Shown here: in pieces, positions 40,221 to 47,094 of the stretch
Position numbering within the stretch: the stretch's first letter is position 1
How the letters are laid out: every line of letters starts with the position of its first letter
IMG/VR virus record: IMGVR_UViG_3300009109_000183
Location: 1-48,796 of that record
Origin: a virus
Direction: 5' to 3' (one strand)
Length of the DNA: 48,796 nt
Program-made: the position numbers and the translations under genes
The notes under the pieces: model-generated
The model's database searches: none
What the model was told of the DNA's origin: nothing
The model's input: only the letters and a program-made list of their open reading frames with translations

Positions 40221-40938
40221 ACCACAAATTTTTATAATGTATGGATCTGGAATGTTTGGAACATTTATAGCTGGACTATTTTCTCATCATCCAGATGCCA
40301 ACATAGTTCTATCAGAAGAAATTGAAGGAGATGAATATAAACTTAATGCACATCATAGTTATAAAAAACAAATAAATTTATTTCACAACGAAAATGATTA
40401 CGAAAAAATTAGTAATATGAACAACAATGAACTGTCAAAATTTTTTGATCAATTTAATAAAAAAAATATTGGTATACATAGAATGGCAACTTATGATTTT
40501 GCTACATTACCTTATGAAAAATACTTTAAAAATTATGTAAAAATCCTAGTAATTTGTAAAGAAAAAGAAAGACTAAAATATGCACGAAGACACGTAGAAG
40601 TTGGAGGATATCATCCTCGAGTTTACCTTGAATTTTGGTATAAACAAATTAAAAAACCTATTAAGGAATTACCAGAATACTTTATAAAAGGTATGAATAT
40701 AAAACAACGATGTAAATTTATCGAAGAAGAAACAAATCGGTATTTAAAAAAAGATATATTTGATCCTAAACACGACATAATGTTTGATCCTGATAACGTA
40801 CAATATGTAAACAAGTTGCAAAAATTAGTCAATGATAGTTGTAAAATATTAAATATTAAAACTTTTAATTTACCAAAACAAAAAATTGAAAAATTTATAG
40901 AAAAAAATAAAATATACTTTGACAAAACATTGAAATAA
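40210..40938 (+). CDS. P-loop/sulfotransferase-like protein, 242 aa (tentative)
   Basis: Begins 'IFIMYGSGMFGTFIAGLF', a strand-loop-helix like the PAPS loop of the neighbour at 38473. 'NYVKILVICKEKERLKYARR' parallels the 3'-phosphate strand with Arg. The C-terminus is Lys-rich and helical. It may be a distant relative of the duplicated pair at 36153 and 36845 ('CGMFLLYYIL'). The assignment is weak. Overlaps the SGNH gene by 11 bases. Confidence 0.45.
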   Translation: MIDKPQIFIMYGSGMFGTFIAGLFSHHPDANIVLSEEIEGDEYKLNAHHSYKKQINLFHNENDYEKISNMNNNELSKFFDQFNKKNIGIHRMATYDFATLPYEKYFKNYVKILVICKEKERLKYARRHVEVGGYHPRVYLEFWYKQIKKPIKELPEYFIKGMNIKQRCKFIEEETNRYLKKDIFDPKHDIMFDPDNVQYVNKLQKLVNDSCKILNIKTFNLPKQKIEKFIEKNKIYFDKTLK

Positions 40939-40947
40939 TTATATAAT
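40919..40947 (+). promoter_or_regulatory. Sigma70-like promoter, perfect consensus, leaderless geometry
   Basis: TTGACA (40919-40924), 17-base spacer, TATAAT (40942-40947). The ATG at 40954 starts 6 bases beyond the -10, so the mRNA should begin at the start codon itself. No Shine-Dalgarno. The clearest leaderless example in the window. Confidence 0.75.
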
Positions 40948-40953
40948 AACACT

Positions 40954-41343
40954 ATGTCGAATATAGCAGGAAAAATTTGGGGATCTACAGAACTTATCCT
41001 AGCAAATAGTTCACTTGAATTTCACAGAATAGATTTTAAAAAAGGTGGTGTGTGTTCTAAGCACAAACACAAATACAAATGGAATGGTTTTTATTGTATG
41101 TCGGGAAAAATGAAAATCCGCATATGGCAAACAGCATATGATCTAGTTGATGAAACAATATTAGAACCCGGAAATTTTACCGCAGTTAAACCTGGACTAT
41201 ACCATTCCTTTGAGGGTTTACAAGATGGAGTTGCTTTTGAATTATATTGGGCAAATTTTGATCACAGCGATATTGAAAGAGAATCTGTAGGCCATCTTAA
41301 AGAAAGAGACAACGTGGTTAGACTCGACAAGAAGAAAAGATAA
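40954..41343 (+). CDS. Cupin-domain protein, 129 aa
   Basis: A single cupin: 'KGGVCSKHKHKYKWNGFYCM' (cupin motif 1, with His-x-His), 'SGKMKIRIW', then 'LEPGNFTAVKPGLYHSFEG' (motif 2, with His). Three His and a later Glu could bind a metal. N-terminus 'AGKIWGSTELI' resembles mannose-6-phosphate isomerase-like cupins and sugar-binding regulators. Metal and substrate are unknown. Transcribed from the strong leaderless promoter just upstream. The stop overlaps the next small ORF (TAATG). Confidence 0.75.
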   Translation: MSNIAGKIWGSTELILANSSLEFHRIDFKKGGVCSKHKHKYKWNGFYCMSGKMKIRIWQTAYDLVDETILEPGNFTAVKPGLYHSFEGLQDGVAFELYWANFDHSDIERESVGHLKERDNVVRLDKKKR

Positions 41344-41450
41344 TGTCTGATGAAATGGAAAAGAAAATTAATGGTAATTGGACCATTAAAGAAATAATAG
41401 AAGCCATGAAAACATTATGTCCAGAAGCCTGGATTGACCAATCTAAATAA
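41343..41450 (+). CDS. Small ORF, 35 aa
   Basis: MSDEMEKKINGNWTIKEIIE then 'AMKTLCPEAWIDQSK'. The ATG shares a base with the cupin stop. A single acidic helix; no motif. The promoter of queE begins inside its last codons (41434), so its end and the promoter overlap. Support is positional only. Confidence 0.4.
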   Translation: MSDEMEKKINGNWTIKEIIEAMKTLCPEAWIDQSK

Positions 41451-41462
41451 TTATAGTATAAT
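41434..41462 (+). promoter_or_regulatory. Sigma70-like promoter of queE, leaderless geometry
   Basis: TTGACC (41434-41439), 17-base spacer, TATAAT (41457-41462). The ATG at 41468 lies 5 bases beyond the -10. A second TATAAT (41462-41467) abuts the ATG but its spacing is 22. No Shine-Dalgarno. Confidence 0.7.
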
Positions 41463-41467
41463 ATAAT

Positions 41468-42355
41468 ATGGAGAAAATTAGGTACTCTGAAATATTTAGA
41501 AGCATACAAGGTGAGGGTCGTTTTGCAGGCGTACCAAGTGTATTTTTTAGAACATTTGGTTGTAATTTTCACTGTCATGGATTTGGACAAGGCAGAGATA
41601 AAAGCAAATGGCTTAAACCAGAAGAAATGCCATATGCTACAATGGATCTTACAAATATTAAACACGTTAAAGACTTACCAGTAGTAGACATTGGTTGTGA
41701 TGCTAGTGCCAGTTGGGCGGCAAGATACAAACATCTTGTAGATTGGGATCCGGTTGATGTTATTGCTAAAAAAATATTAAGTCATACACCAGAAGGCAAG
41801 TGGATTTCTTCTACCGGACAAGACATACATCTTGTTATAACAGGTGGCGAACCCTTAATGTGGCAAAGACAATTAGAAGCATTAATAAGACAACCTGAAT
41901 TTCGTTTCATAAAAAATATTACATTTGAAACTAATTGTACACAACCATGGAAAGATAATTTTGACAAATTTATGCACGGTTTAACTGCTGGTGATTATAC
42001 AAAACATCCAGTTCACGTAACTTGGTCTACATCACCTAAACTATCTATATCAGGAGAGCATTGGGCAAAAGCAATACGTCCTGAAGTTGCTTACCAATAT
42101 TCACAAATACCAAACACACATTTATACTTTAAATTTGTGGTAATGGATGAACAAGATATAGAAGAAGTTGATTTAGCAAGAAAGGCTTTTTCTGACAAAG
42201 GAATAGAAGCTGACATATATCTTATGCCACTAGGAGCAACGTTAGAAGGACAGGCAAAAACTGGTAGACAAGTAGCGGAAATTTGTTTAAAATATGGATA
42301 TAAGTTTTCGCCAAGATTACACGTAGATTTGTTTGGTAATAAATGGGGAACTTAA
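41468..42355 (+). CDS. queE: 7-carboxy-7-deazaguanine synthase (QueE) with variant cysteine spacing
   Basis: A 295-residue radical SAM enzyme. 'YSEIFRSIQGEGRFAGVPSV' is the QueE substrate and SAM signature. Cluster cysteines are Cys32 and Cys36 (CNFHC), but the third is not at the usual place (C-H-G-F). Cys77, in GCDASASW, aligns with the 'CDT' that normally follows, giving CX3CX40C and a roughly 40-residue insertion. VITGGEPL binds SAM. It converts CPH4 (from QueD) to CDG, the precursor of preQ0. Length is above that of E. coli QueE (223) partly for this reason. FolE, QueD-like, YhhQ and DpdA share the window. Confidence 0.9.
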   Translation: MEKIRYSEIFRSIQGEGRFAGVPSVFFRTFGCNFHCHGFGQGRDKSKWLKPEEMPYATMDLTNIKHVKDLPVVDIGCDASASWAARYKHLVDWDPVDVIAKKILSHTPEGKWISSTGQDIHLVITGGEPLMWQRQLEALIRQPEFRFIKNITFETNCTQPWKDNFDKFMHGLTAGDYTKHPVHVTWSTSPKLSISGEHWAKAIRPEVAYQYSQIPNTHLYFKFVVMDEQDIEEVDLARKAFSDKGIEADIYLMPLGATLEGQAKTGRQVAEICLKYGYKFSPRLHVDLFGNKWGT

Positions 42356-42368
42356 CAAGGAGAATAAC

Positions 42369-42419
42369 ATGGAAATTATAATAGTAGTAGCAGTAGTTTT
42401 ATTATTAGGTATATTTTAA
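42369..42419 (+). CDS. Hydrophobic micro-protein, 16 aa
   Basis: MEIIIVVAVVLLLGIF: a single hydrophobic segment with an N-terminal Glu. AAGGAG ends 5 bases before the ATG, one of the better ribosome sites here, which makes it unlikely to be chance. The stop is followed two bases later by the next ATG. It could be a tiny membrane peptide or a leader that couples translation to the following gene. Confidence 0.4.
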   Translation: MEIIIVVAVVLLLGIF

Positions 42420-42421
42420 TA

Positions 42422-42742
42422 ATGAAAATAAAAAAGACAACAAAATCAAAAGCTAAGAAAACTAAAACTCAAGGCAAAAGCGAGGAACCTTGGGTTAAGG
42501 TTCTTAATATGAATGTTAATCAGGACAACCCAAGAAATGGATTTTTTGAGCTGGACTGGAATAAAGAATTTGTCAATAATTTACAACAACATGGATATCA
42601 AGGGGATAGCGAAGAACAAATAGTCGACAAATGGTTTCAAACTCTCTGTAGAACAATCGGCAACGAACAAGGTATTGATGTTTCAGGATCTGGTTATGTT
42701 CAAATAAACAGAAGAGACGACGGAAAAACGGAAGTTTCTTAA
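42422..42742 (+). CDS. Unknown phage protein, 106 aa
   Basis: A Lys-rich N-terminus (MKIKKTTKSKAKKTKTQ) then 'VKVLNMNVNQDNPRNGFFEL', 'KEFVNNLQQHGYQGDS' and 'IVDKWFQTLCRTIG'. The conserved-looking NPRNGFFELDWN block suggests a small folded domain seen in marine phages, by memory. The basic tail may contact DNA. Just before the RNase H gene, possibly part of the replication set. Confidence 0.6.
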   Translation: MKIKKTTKSKAKKTKTQGKSEEPWVKVLNMNVNQDNPRNGFFELDWNKEFVNNLQQHGYQGDSEEQIVDKWFQTLCRTIGNEQGIDVSGSGYVQINRRDDGKTEVS

Positions 42743-42744
42743 AC

Positions 42745-43731
42745 ATGACTCATATATTAATAGACACGGCAAATACTTTTTTCCGTGCTAGGCACATTAT
42801 TCGTGGTGATACTAGCGAGAAAATAGGTATGGCTATTCATATTACTATGAATTCTATTAAAAAAGCATGGGCAGATTTTAATGGTTCTCATCTTATATTT
42901 TGTTTAGAAGGACGTAGTTGGCGTAAGGATCATTACGCACCTTATAAAAGAAATAGAAAAGAAACATTTGAAGCAATGAGTGATAAAGAAAAAGAAGAAA
43001 ATAAAATATTTTGGGAGTGCTATGATGACCTTACTAATTTTATTAAAACAAAAACAAATGCAACAGTATTACAAAACTCACGTGCCGAAGCAGACGATTT
43101 AATTGCACGTTGGATAGATAAACATCCAAACGATAAACACGTTATTTTAAGCACTGATAAAGATTTAAATCAACTTGTAAAAGAAAATGTTAAACAATAC
43201 AATGGGATTACAGAAACAACTATTACACACAAAGGATGGTTTGACAACAAAGGCAACAAAATAATAGATAAAAAAACTGAATTACCTAAAGATGCACCGG
43301 ATATAGAATGGATAATATTTGAAAAATCTATGAGGGGTGATCCTTCCGATAATATTTTTAGTGCATATCCGGGTGTAAGAACAAAAGGTACTAAAAACAA
43401 AATAGGATTAAAAGAAGCATTTGGAGATAGACAAGCAAAAGGTTATACATGGAATAATTTAATGCTAACAAAATGGGTAGATCATGAAGGAAAAGAACAC
43501 AGAGTTATGGACGATTATGAAAGAAATAAATTATTAGTTGATTTACACGCACAACCAGAAGCTATTGTAGAAGAACTTGATCAAACGATTGCACAGGCTA
43601 AGGCAGAAAATAAAAGTGTAGAACAAGTTGGAATCAGATTCATGAGGTTCTGTGCCAAGTATGATTTAAATAAAATTAGTGAACAGGCTCAATTGTATGT
43701 GGAGCCATTTAATGCGAGGTTAAGTGCATGA
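42745..43731 (+). CDS. rnh: RNase H / 5'-3' flap exonuclease (T4 Rnh-like)
   Basis: A 328-residue FEN-family nuclease. Acidic metal sites: 'ILIDTANTFFRA' (Asp7), 'CLEGRSWRKDHYAPYKRNRK', 'AEADDLIARWI' (Glu/Asp cluster), 'LSTDKDLNQLV' and 'MRGDPSDNIFSAYPGV' (H3TH region). In T4 this enzyme removes RNA primers and flaps during lagging-strand synthesis. Length is near T4 Rnh (305). The start follows the preceding stop by two bases, and the gene overlaps the next by 4. Confidence 0.85.
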   Translation: MTHILIDTANTFFRARHIIRGDTSEKIGMAIHITMNSIKKAWADFNGSHLIFCLEGRSWRKDHYAPYKRNRKETFEAMSDKEKEENKIFWECYDDLTNFIKTKTNATVLQNSRAEADDLIARWIDKHPNDKHVILSTDKDLNQLVKENVKQYNGITETTITHKGWFDNKGNKIIDKKTELPKDAPDIEWIIFEKSMRGDPSDNIFSAYPGVRTKGTKNKIGLKEAFGDRQAKGYTWNNLMLTKWVDHEGKEHRVMDDYERNKLLVDLHAQPEAIVEELDQTIAQAKAENKSVEQVGIRFMRFCAKYDLNKISEQAQLYVEPFNARLSA

Positions 43732-44258
43732 CAGTAAGAGCGAAAACACTTGTTAAAGATAAATTTTGGATAGTTGAGCAAAACGGCCAAAAATTAGGAA
43801 CCCTGCAAAAAAAAGAAGATGATGGTTGGATCTTCTTAAGCAAACAAGATAAAAGACAAGTTTATCATACACAAGAAAGCCTGTTCACAAAGTTTGGATT
43901 TAATATTTTTGAAGACAATCAATCTGTACCTAAAGAAATAAAAGAACAAGAAAAATTTGTAAACAAATGGGACGTAAAACACGCAGAAAACTTTGAGGTT
44001 CACGGATATCCTTGTTCACAAAAACCTTATAATCCATTATGGAACGTACAAAAAGGATTACCTTTATATACAAAAACACCTAAATCTAAAAGTATGTTTT
44101 GTGCAGGCTATTATATTGTAAAATTTGAAACTGTAAATTGGCGTAAAGCATATTGTCCAAAAATAATTACATTACAACGATATCCTTACAAAGGACCAAT
44201 TAAATCAAAAACAGAAATGGTTGCACAATTAAATGAAGCACTCAAAAATTCAGACTAA
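43728..44258 (+). CDS. Unknown protein, 176 aa
   Basis: Begins MTVRAKTLVKDKFWIVEQNG with beta strands ('KLGTLQKKEDDGWIFLS'), then 'FEVHGYPCSQKPYNPLWNVQ' and 'FCAGYYIVKFETVNWRKAYC'. Two Cys (in 'GYPCS' and 'MFCAGYY') and the aromatic core suggest a compact enzyme-like or DNA-associated domain, but no family comes to mind with confidence. Overlaps rnh by 4 bases and the next gene by 26. Confidence 0.6.
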   Translation: MTVRAKTLVKDKFWIVEQNGQKLGTLQKKEDDGWIFLSKQDKRQVYHTQESLFTKFGFNIFEDNQSVPKEIKEQEKFVNKWDVKHAENFEVHGYPCSQKPYNPLWNVQKGLPLYTKTPKSKSMFCAGYYIVKFETVNWRKAYCPKIITLQRYPYKGPIKSKTEMVAQLNEALKNSD

Positions 44259-44484
44259 ACCAATTGAAAATTTACTAGGTAGAATACGTACTCTACGTCA
44301 AAAGGGAACCAGTGATATTCGTATAACTGCTCGAGAGGCTGATCAATTAGCAGATTCCTTAACACAAGTAATGACTAGACTTGTTACAATACAAGAAGAA
44401 ATAATCGAAGCATTAAAAACTGCTCAAGAGGCCAAAACTATCAATATCGAAATGGATGGTGGTACCTTTGATAGCAAAAAATAA
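44233..44484 (+). CDS. Helical protein, 83 aa
   Basis: Two helices: 'IENLLGRIRTLRQKG' and the coiled-coil-like 'ADSLTQVMTRLVTIQEEIIE'. A short acidic tail ends MDGGTFDSKK. No motif. Overlaps both neighbours, consistent with a translated operon member. Function unknown. Confidence 0.55.
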   Translation: MKHSKIQTKPIENLLGRIRTLRQKGTSDIRITAREADQLADSLTQVMTRLVTIQEEIIEALKTAQEAKTINIEMDGGTFDSKK

Positions 44485-45007
44485 AAAAATTACAATAATA
44501 AAACCTACTGCTTTATACAAGTGGGCAAAAAATTTTAAAAGAATTCAAGATAAATTCTACGACAACAAATATAAATTAAGAAGATTACAACAAATTGAAG
44601 ATTTTATTACTTTAAATAATTATAAACAAATACATCATATTGAAGAAGTACATTTAGATATTAATATTCCAACTGTAAAATTTGTAGACAATATTAAACA
44701 AGCAGAACTATTACTGGTCACACACCAAGGATACTCAAGATACCCTTGTACGGGCATTATAGAGCAAATAAACACCTGGTTAAACAACTGTGATAACATT
44801 TATTTGTGTTTAAACAGACATTATCTTAACATTGATAACAAAAAAATACCCTTAAAACTACCTACTGACTACCAACAAGCAATAACAAGTTGGCTAAAAC
44901 AATCATTGCCAAACAATACAGTTGTAGATTTAAGCAAAAACTATACTGACTATGGTTTAAATTTTACTTGGAGTGTTCCTGATCGACATTACTTTATAAG
45001 CAAATGA
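44456..45007 (+). CDS. Unknown protein, 183 aa
   Basis: Alternating strands and helices: 'KKITIIKPTALYKWAKNF', 'QAELLLVTHQGYSRYPC', 'NIYLCLNRHYLNIDNKKIP', 'LPNNTVVDLSKNYTDYGL'. This could be a Rossmann-like alpha/beta fold. No catalytic motif recognised. The ATG at 44456 overlaps the previous gene by 29 bases; start uncertain. Confidence 0.5.
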   Translation: MVVPLIAKNKKITIIKPTALYKWAKNFKRIQDKFYDNKYKLRRLQQIEDFITLNNYKQIHHIEEVHLDINIPTVKFVDNIKQAELLLVTHQGYSRYPCTGIIEQINTWLNNCDNIYLCLNRHYLNIDNKKIPLKLPTDYQQAITSWLKQSLPNNTVVDLSKNYTDYGLNFTWSVPDRHYFISK

Positions 45008-45681
45008 AAAAATTAATAGAACATTTTACTGATTATCCTATGATTAATACTGATCAACACAATTATAGAAGATATCGTATGGGTAGACTTAAACATGAAT
45101 TATGGTTAAGAAATCGTAAAAACAAAAACAAAATAATAATAGATGAATATGCCAAATTTATTATTGATAAATTACAAAAAGGCAAAACTTGTATATTTGG
45201 TAGTGCTGGATATTACTTAGAAGAACTAATTCCTAATCTTACAGTTATCGAACAATGGCCAATTGTCAAAACATTTTATCCAAAAGCACAAATAATAAAT
45301 GACAGGTCTGAAATAGCAAAAATTAACGGTAGAATATTTGATAATTTTATTGTCATAAACAATAGAGGAGATATTTGGTGTGAACTTTCGGTTGTTGAGA
45401 ACCATATTTCTAAATATGTAAAAGCTATGAAACCTAATTGTTTATTTTTTTATAGTTTTAGAGACACACAAATTGTTGACTGGAATCGTTTAACTATTGA
45501 TCATAAAGTATACTTTGAAACTTTTGCAAAACATATTGAAAAAACATATAACCTAAAATTACTATGGAAAAATATTAAATTCATAACTAAAATAAAAGAT
45601 GGAAATGGCAATTATGATATACTTGAAAATCCAGATACAACAAACGGCAACATAAAGTTTTTATTCCAATACAATGCATAA
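45004..45681 (+). CDS. Unknown alpha/beta protein, methyltransferase-fold-like (weak), 225 aa
   Basis: After a basic N-terminus ('YRRYRMGRLKHELWLRNRKN') there is 'GKTCIFGSAGYYLEELIP' (a Gly-rich first strand-loop-helix), 'LTVIEQWPIVKTFYP' (second strand with acidic end), 'IFDNFIVINNRGD' and 'MKPNCLFFYSFRD'. This strand order and loop placement resemble class I methyltransferases, but key residues are not certain. Overlaps both neighbours. Confidence 0.5.
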   Translation: MKKLIEHFTDYPMINTDQHNYRRYRMGRLKHELWLRNRKNKNKIIIDEYAKFIIDKLQKGKTCIFGSAGYYLEELIPNLTVIEQWPIVKTFYPKAQIINDRSEIAKINGRIFDNFIVINNRGDIWCELSVVENHISKYVKAMKPNCLFFYSFRDTQIVDWNRLTIDHKVYFETFAKHIEKTYNLKLLWKNIKFITKIKDGNGNYDILENPDTTNGNIKFLFQYNA

Positions 45682-46255
45682 TATAATTTTATTTCGTGGT
45701 GGTATGTGTGGTGATTTAATACTAGGTATGATTAACAAAGATTACCTACATACACATGGACCAACTGAAATTGAGGATTCTGTTTGCAACCAATATAAAA
45801 TTAAAACAGATCGTCAAATAATGAAGAAATTTTTTAGATATTCTAATGAAGAAAAAGAAGAATACTTTAAAAAATTTGAAAATAATGACTCCGAATATAC
45901 ATTGTCACACGATACAGATTTTTGCCTTACAAAAAAGAAAAATACCATACAAATTATTTGTTCAGATAGCTCTATGTTTCAAAAATGTGCTACCCGTTTT
46001 GAAAAAAAACATCGTGACATAGTAATTGAAGAAGCAAAAAAATATATTGAAAATACTGCCAACACATTCGTTGAAAATTATGCGAACAGTTTACAACAAT
46101 GGCAAGATACTTTTAAATTTTCTAATACATTTGACATTAAAAACATCGGTACAAGTCAATTTCCTGACGACGTGTTTAATAACTTTCAAATCAAAGACAA
46201 AACCTGGTCGTTGCAAATTTATAACACATGGTTGAATAAGCCTATAAATCTTTAA
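45674..46255 (+). CDS. P-loop-like protein, 193 aa (tentative)
   Basis: Begins MHNIILFRGGMCGDLILGMI, a strand followed by a Gly-rich turn and helix comparable to the openings of the proteins at 36153, 36845 and 40210. The rest is charged and helical (RYSNEEKEEYFKKFENND, VIEEAKKYIENTANTFVEN). The C-terminus WSLQIYNTWLNKPINL is aromatic. May be a distant member of the same transferase-like group; evidence is weak. Overlaps the preceding gene by 8 bases and ends this operon. Confidence 0.4.
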   Translation: MHNIILFRGGMCGDLILGMINKDYLHTHGPTEIEDSVCNQYKIKTDRQIMKKFFRYSNEEKEEYFKKFENNDSEYTLSHDTDFCLTKKKNTIQIICSDSSMFQKCATRFEKKHRDIVIEEAKKYIENTANTFVENYANSLQQWQDTFKFSNTFDIKNIGTSQFPDDVFNNFQIKDKTWSLQIYNTWLNKPINL

Positions 46256-46288
46256 CTAACTTTTGTTTTTCGTCCATTAATAGTTTCT

Positions 46289-46296
46289 GGTAAATA
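46289..46296 (+). promoter_or_regulatory. Candidate late promoter-like box (GGTAAATA)
   Basis: Shares only the TAAATA core with the other octamers and lies 12 bases before the ATG at 46309. Kept because the intergenic stretch 46256-46308 holds no other signal and the next gene needs a promoter. Confidence 0.3.
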
Positions 46297-46308
46297 CAAC
46301 TAGTAATT

Positions 46309-46596
46309 ATGAGCAGACCGAAACCAACAGTCTTACTTCAGTACTCCAATAAGGAAACATATAAATTGGACGAAGTTCTTGCGGCAGAAGGTATATGGGC
46401 CGTGTTTTATGACGGTAAACCTATTAATTTAAAATCATCTAGTTTGGTTGCTAATTACCCAGGACCTAAGTACAAAAAAGTTTCATTTTCAAATCCAGGA
46501 CACGCAGAAAACTTGGTTAAAAAACTTAATACCATGCATAAGACAGACAAGTTTGCGGTGTATCTTTTAAAAACAGGCGACAAATTCACTAGATAA
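46309..46596 (+). CDS. Unknown conserved small protein, 95 aa
   Basis: MSRPKPTVLLQYSNKETYKL followed by 'AEGIWAVFYDGKPINLKS', 'GPKYKKVSFSNPGHAENL' and 'KFAVYLLKTGDKF'. Beta-strand-rich small fold, probably a conserved T4-like marine phage protein. No function assigned. Spaced 8 bases from the next gene. Confidence 0.6.
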   Translation: MSRPKPTVLLQYSNKETYKLDEVLAAEGIWAVFYDGKPINLKSSSLVANYPGPKYKKVSFSNPGHAENLVKKLNTMHKTDKFAVYLLKTGDKFTR

Positions 46597-46604
46597 TTAA
46601 GTGT

Positions 46605-47000
46605 ATGGACGTAAAGACGGCATACACTCGAACCTTCCTAATGCTCAAGGAAGAACCGTTGCACGAAGAAAGTATTAAGACTGCATACTTCACTTGGTGG
46701 CAAAATGTCCGTGAATCTTACCAAGCACGTTCATTAAGACTTACAAAAATAGGCTATGAATGGATACAATCCTTAGATATTAAAGTTTACGAAATTAAAT
46801 TTCCAGCAAAAATTATATTCACTCCACAAACCTTTCTTTGGTTGGATGAATTCGTGGATTGTCCGTATTATGTAGATAAAAAACAAATAGTAGTAACCAT
46901 GGAAAAAATGGCATTACAGCTCATGATGTTTGCTGGAGATGTCACAAAATACGGGTTAGCACGGGCAATGAGCAAGGCAGATGAGCAAAAAACCCAATAA
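46605..47000 (+). CDS. Unknown protein, 131 aa
   Basis: Helical N-terminus (VKTAYTRTFLMLKEE), an aromatic segment 'KTAYFTWWQNVRESYQAR', a beta stretch 'VYEIKFPAKIIFTPQTFLWL' and a helical end (EKMALQLMMFAGDVTKYGLA). No motif. Precedes a promoter for the MoxR unit. Function unknown. Confidence 0.6.
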   Translation: MDVKTAYTRTFLMLKEEPLHEESIKTAYFTWWQNVRESYQARSLRLTKIGYEWIQSLDIKVYEIKFPAKIIFTPQTFLWLDEFVDCPYYVDKKQIVVTMEKMALQLMMFAGDVTKYGLARAMSKADEQKTQ

Positions 47001-47030
47001 AATAGCGACTTTTTAGCCATAATTACCAGG

Positions 47031-47058
47031 TTGACGCATTATAATAGTATGTTATTAT
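47031..47058 (+). promoter_or_regulatory. Sigma70-like promoter of the MoxR operon
   Basis: TTGACG (47031-47036), 16-base spacer, TATTAT (47053-47058). The leader is about 30 bases and has a GAGGAG site before the ATG at 47095. AATTACCA (47021-47028) sits just upstream, as at 1191-1198. Confidence 0.55.
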
Positions 47059-47094
47059 AGTATTATAACAATTAAACGAGGAGCTATAGACAAA

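Noticed and set aside
46026-46235. Forward frames inside other genes (46026, 39502, 31989)
   Set aside because: They are alternative frames of real genes with low-complexity or shadow-like composition and no start signals.
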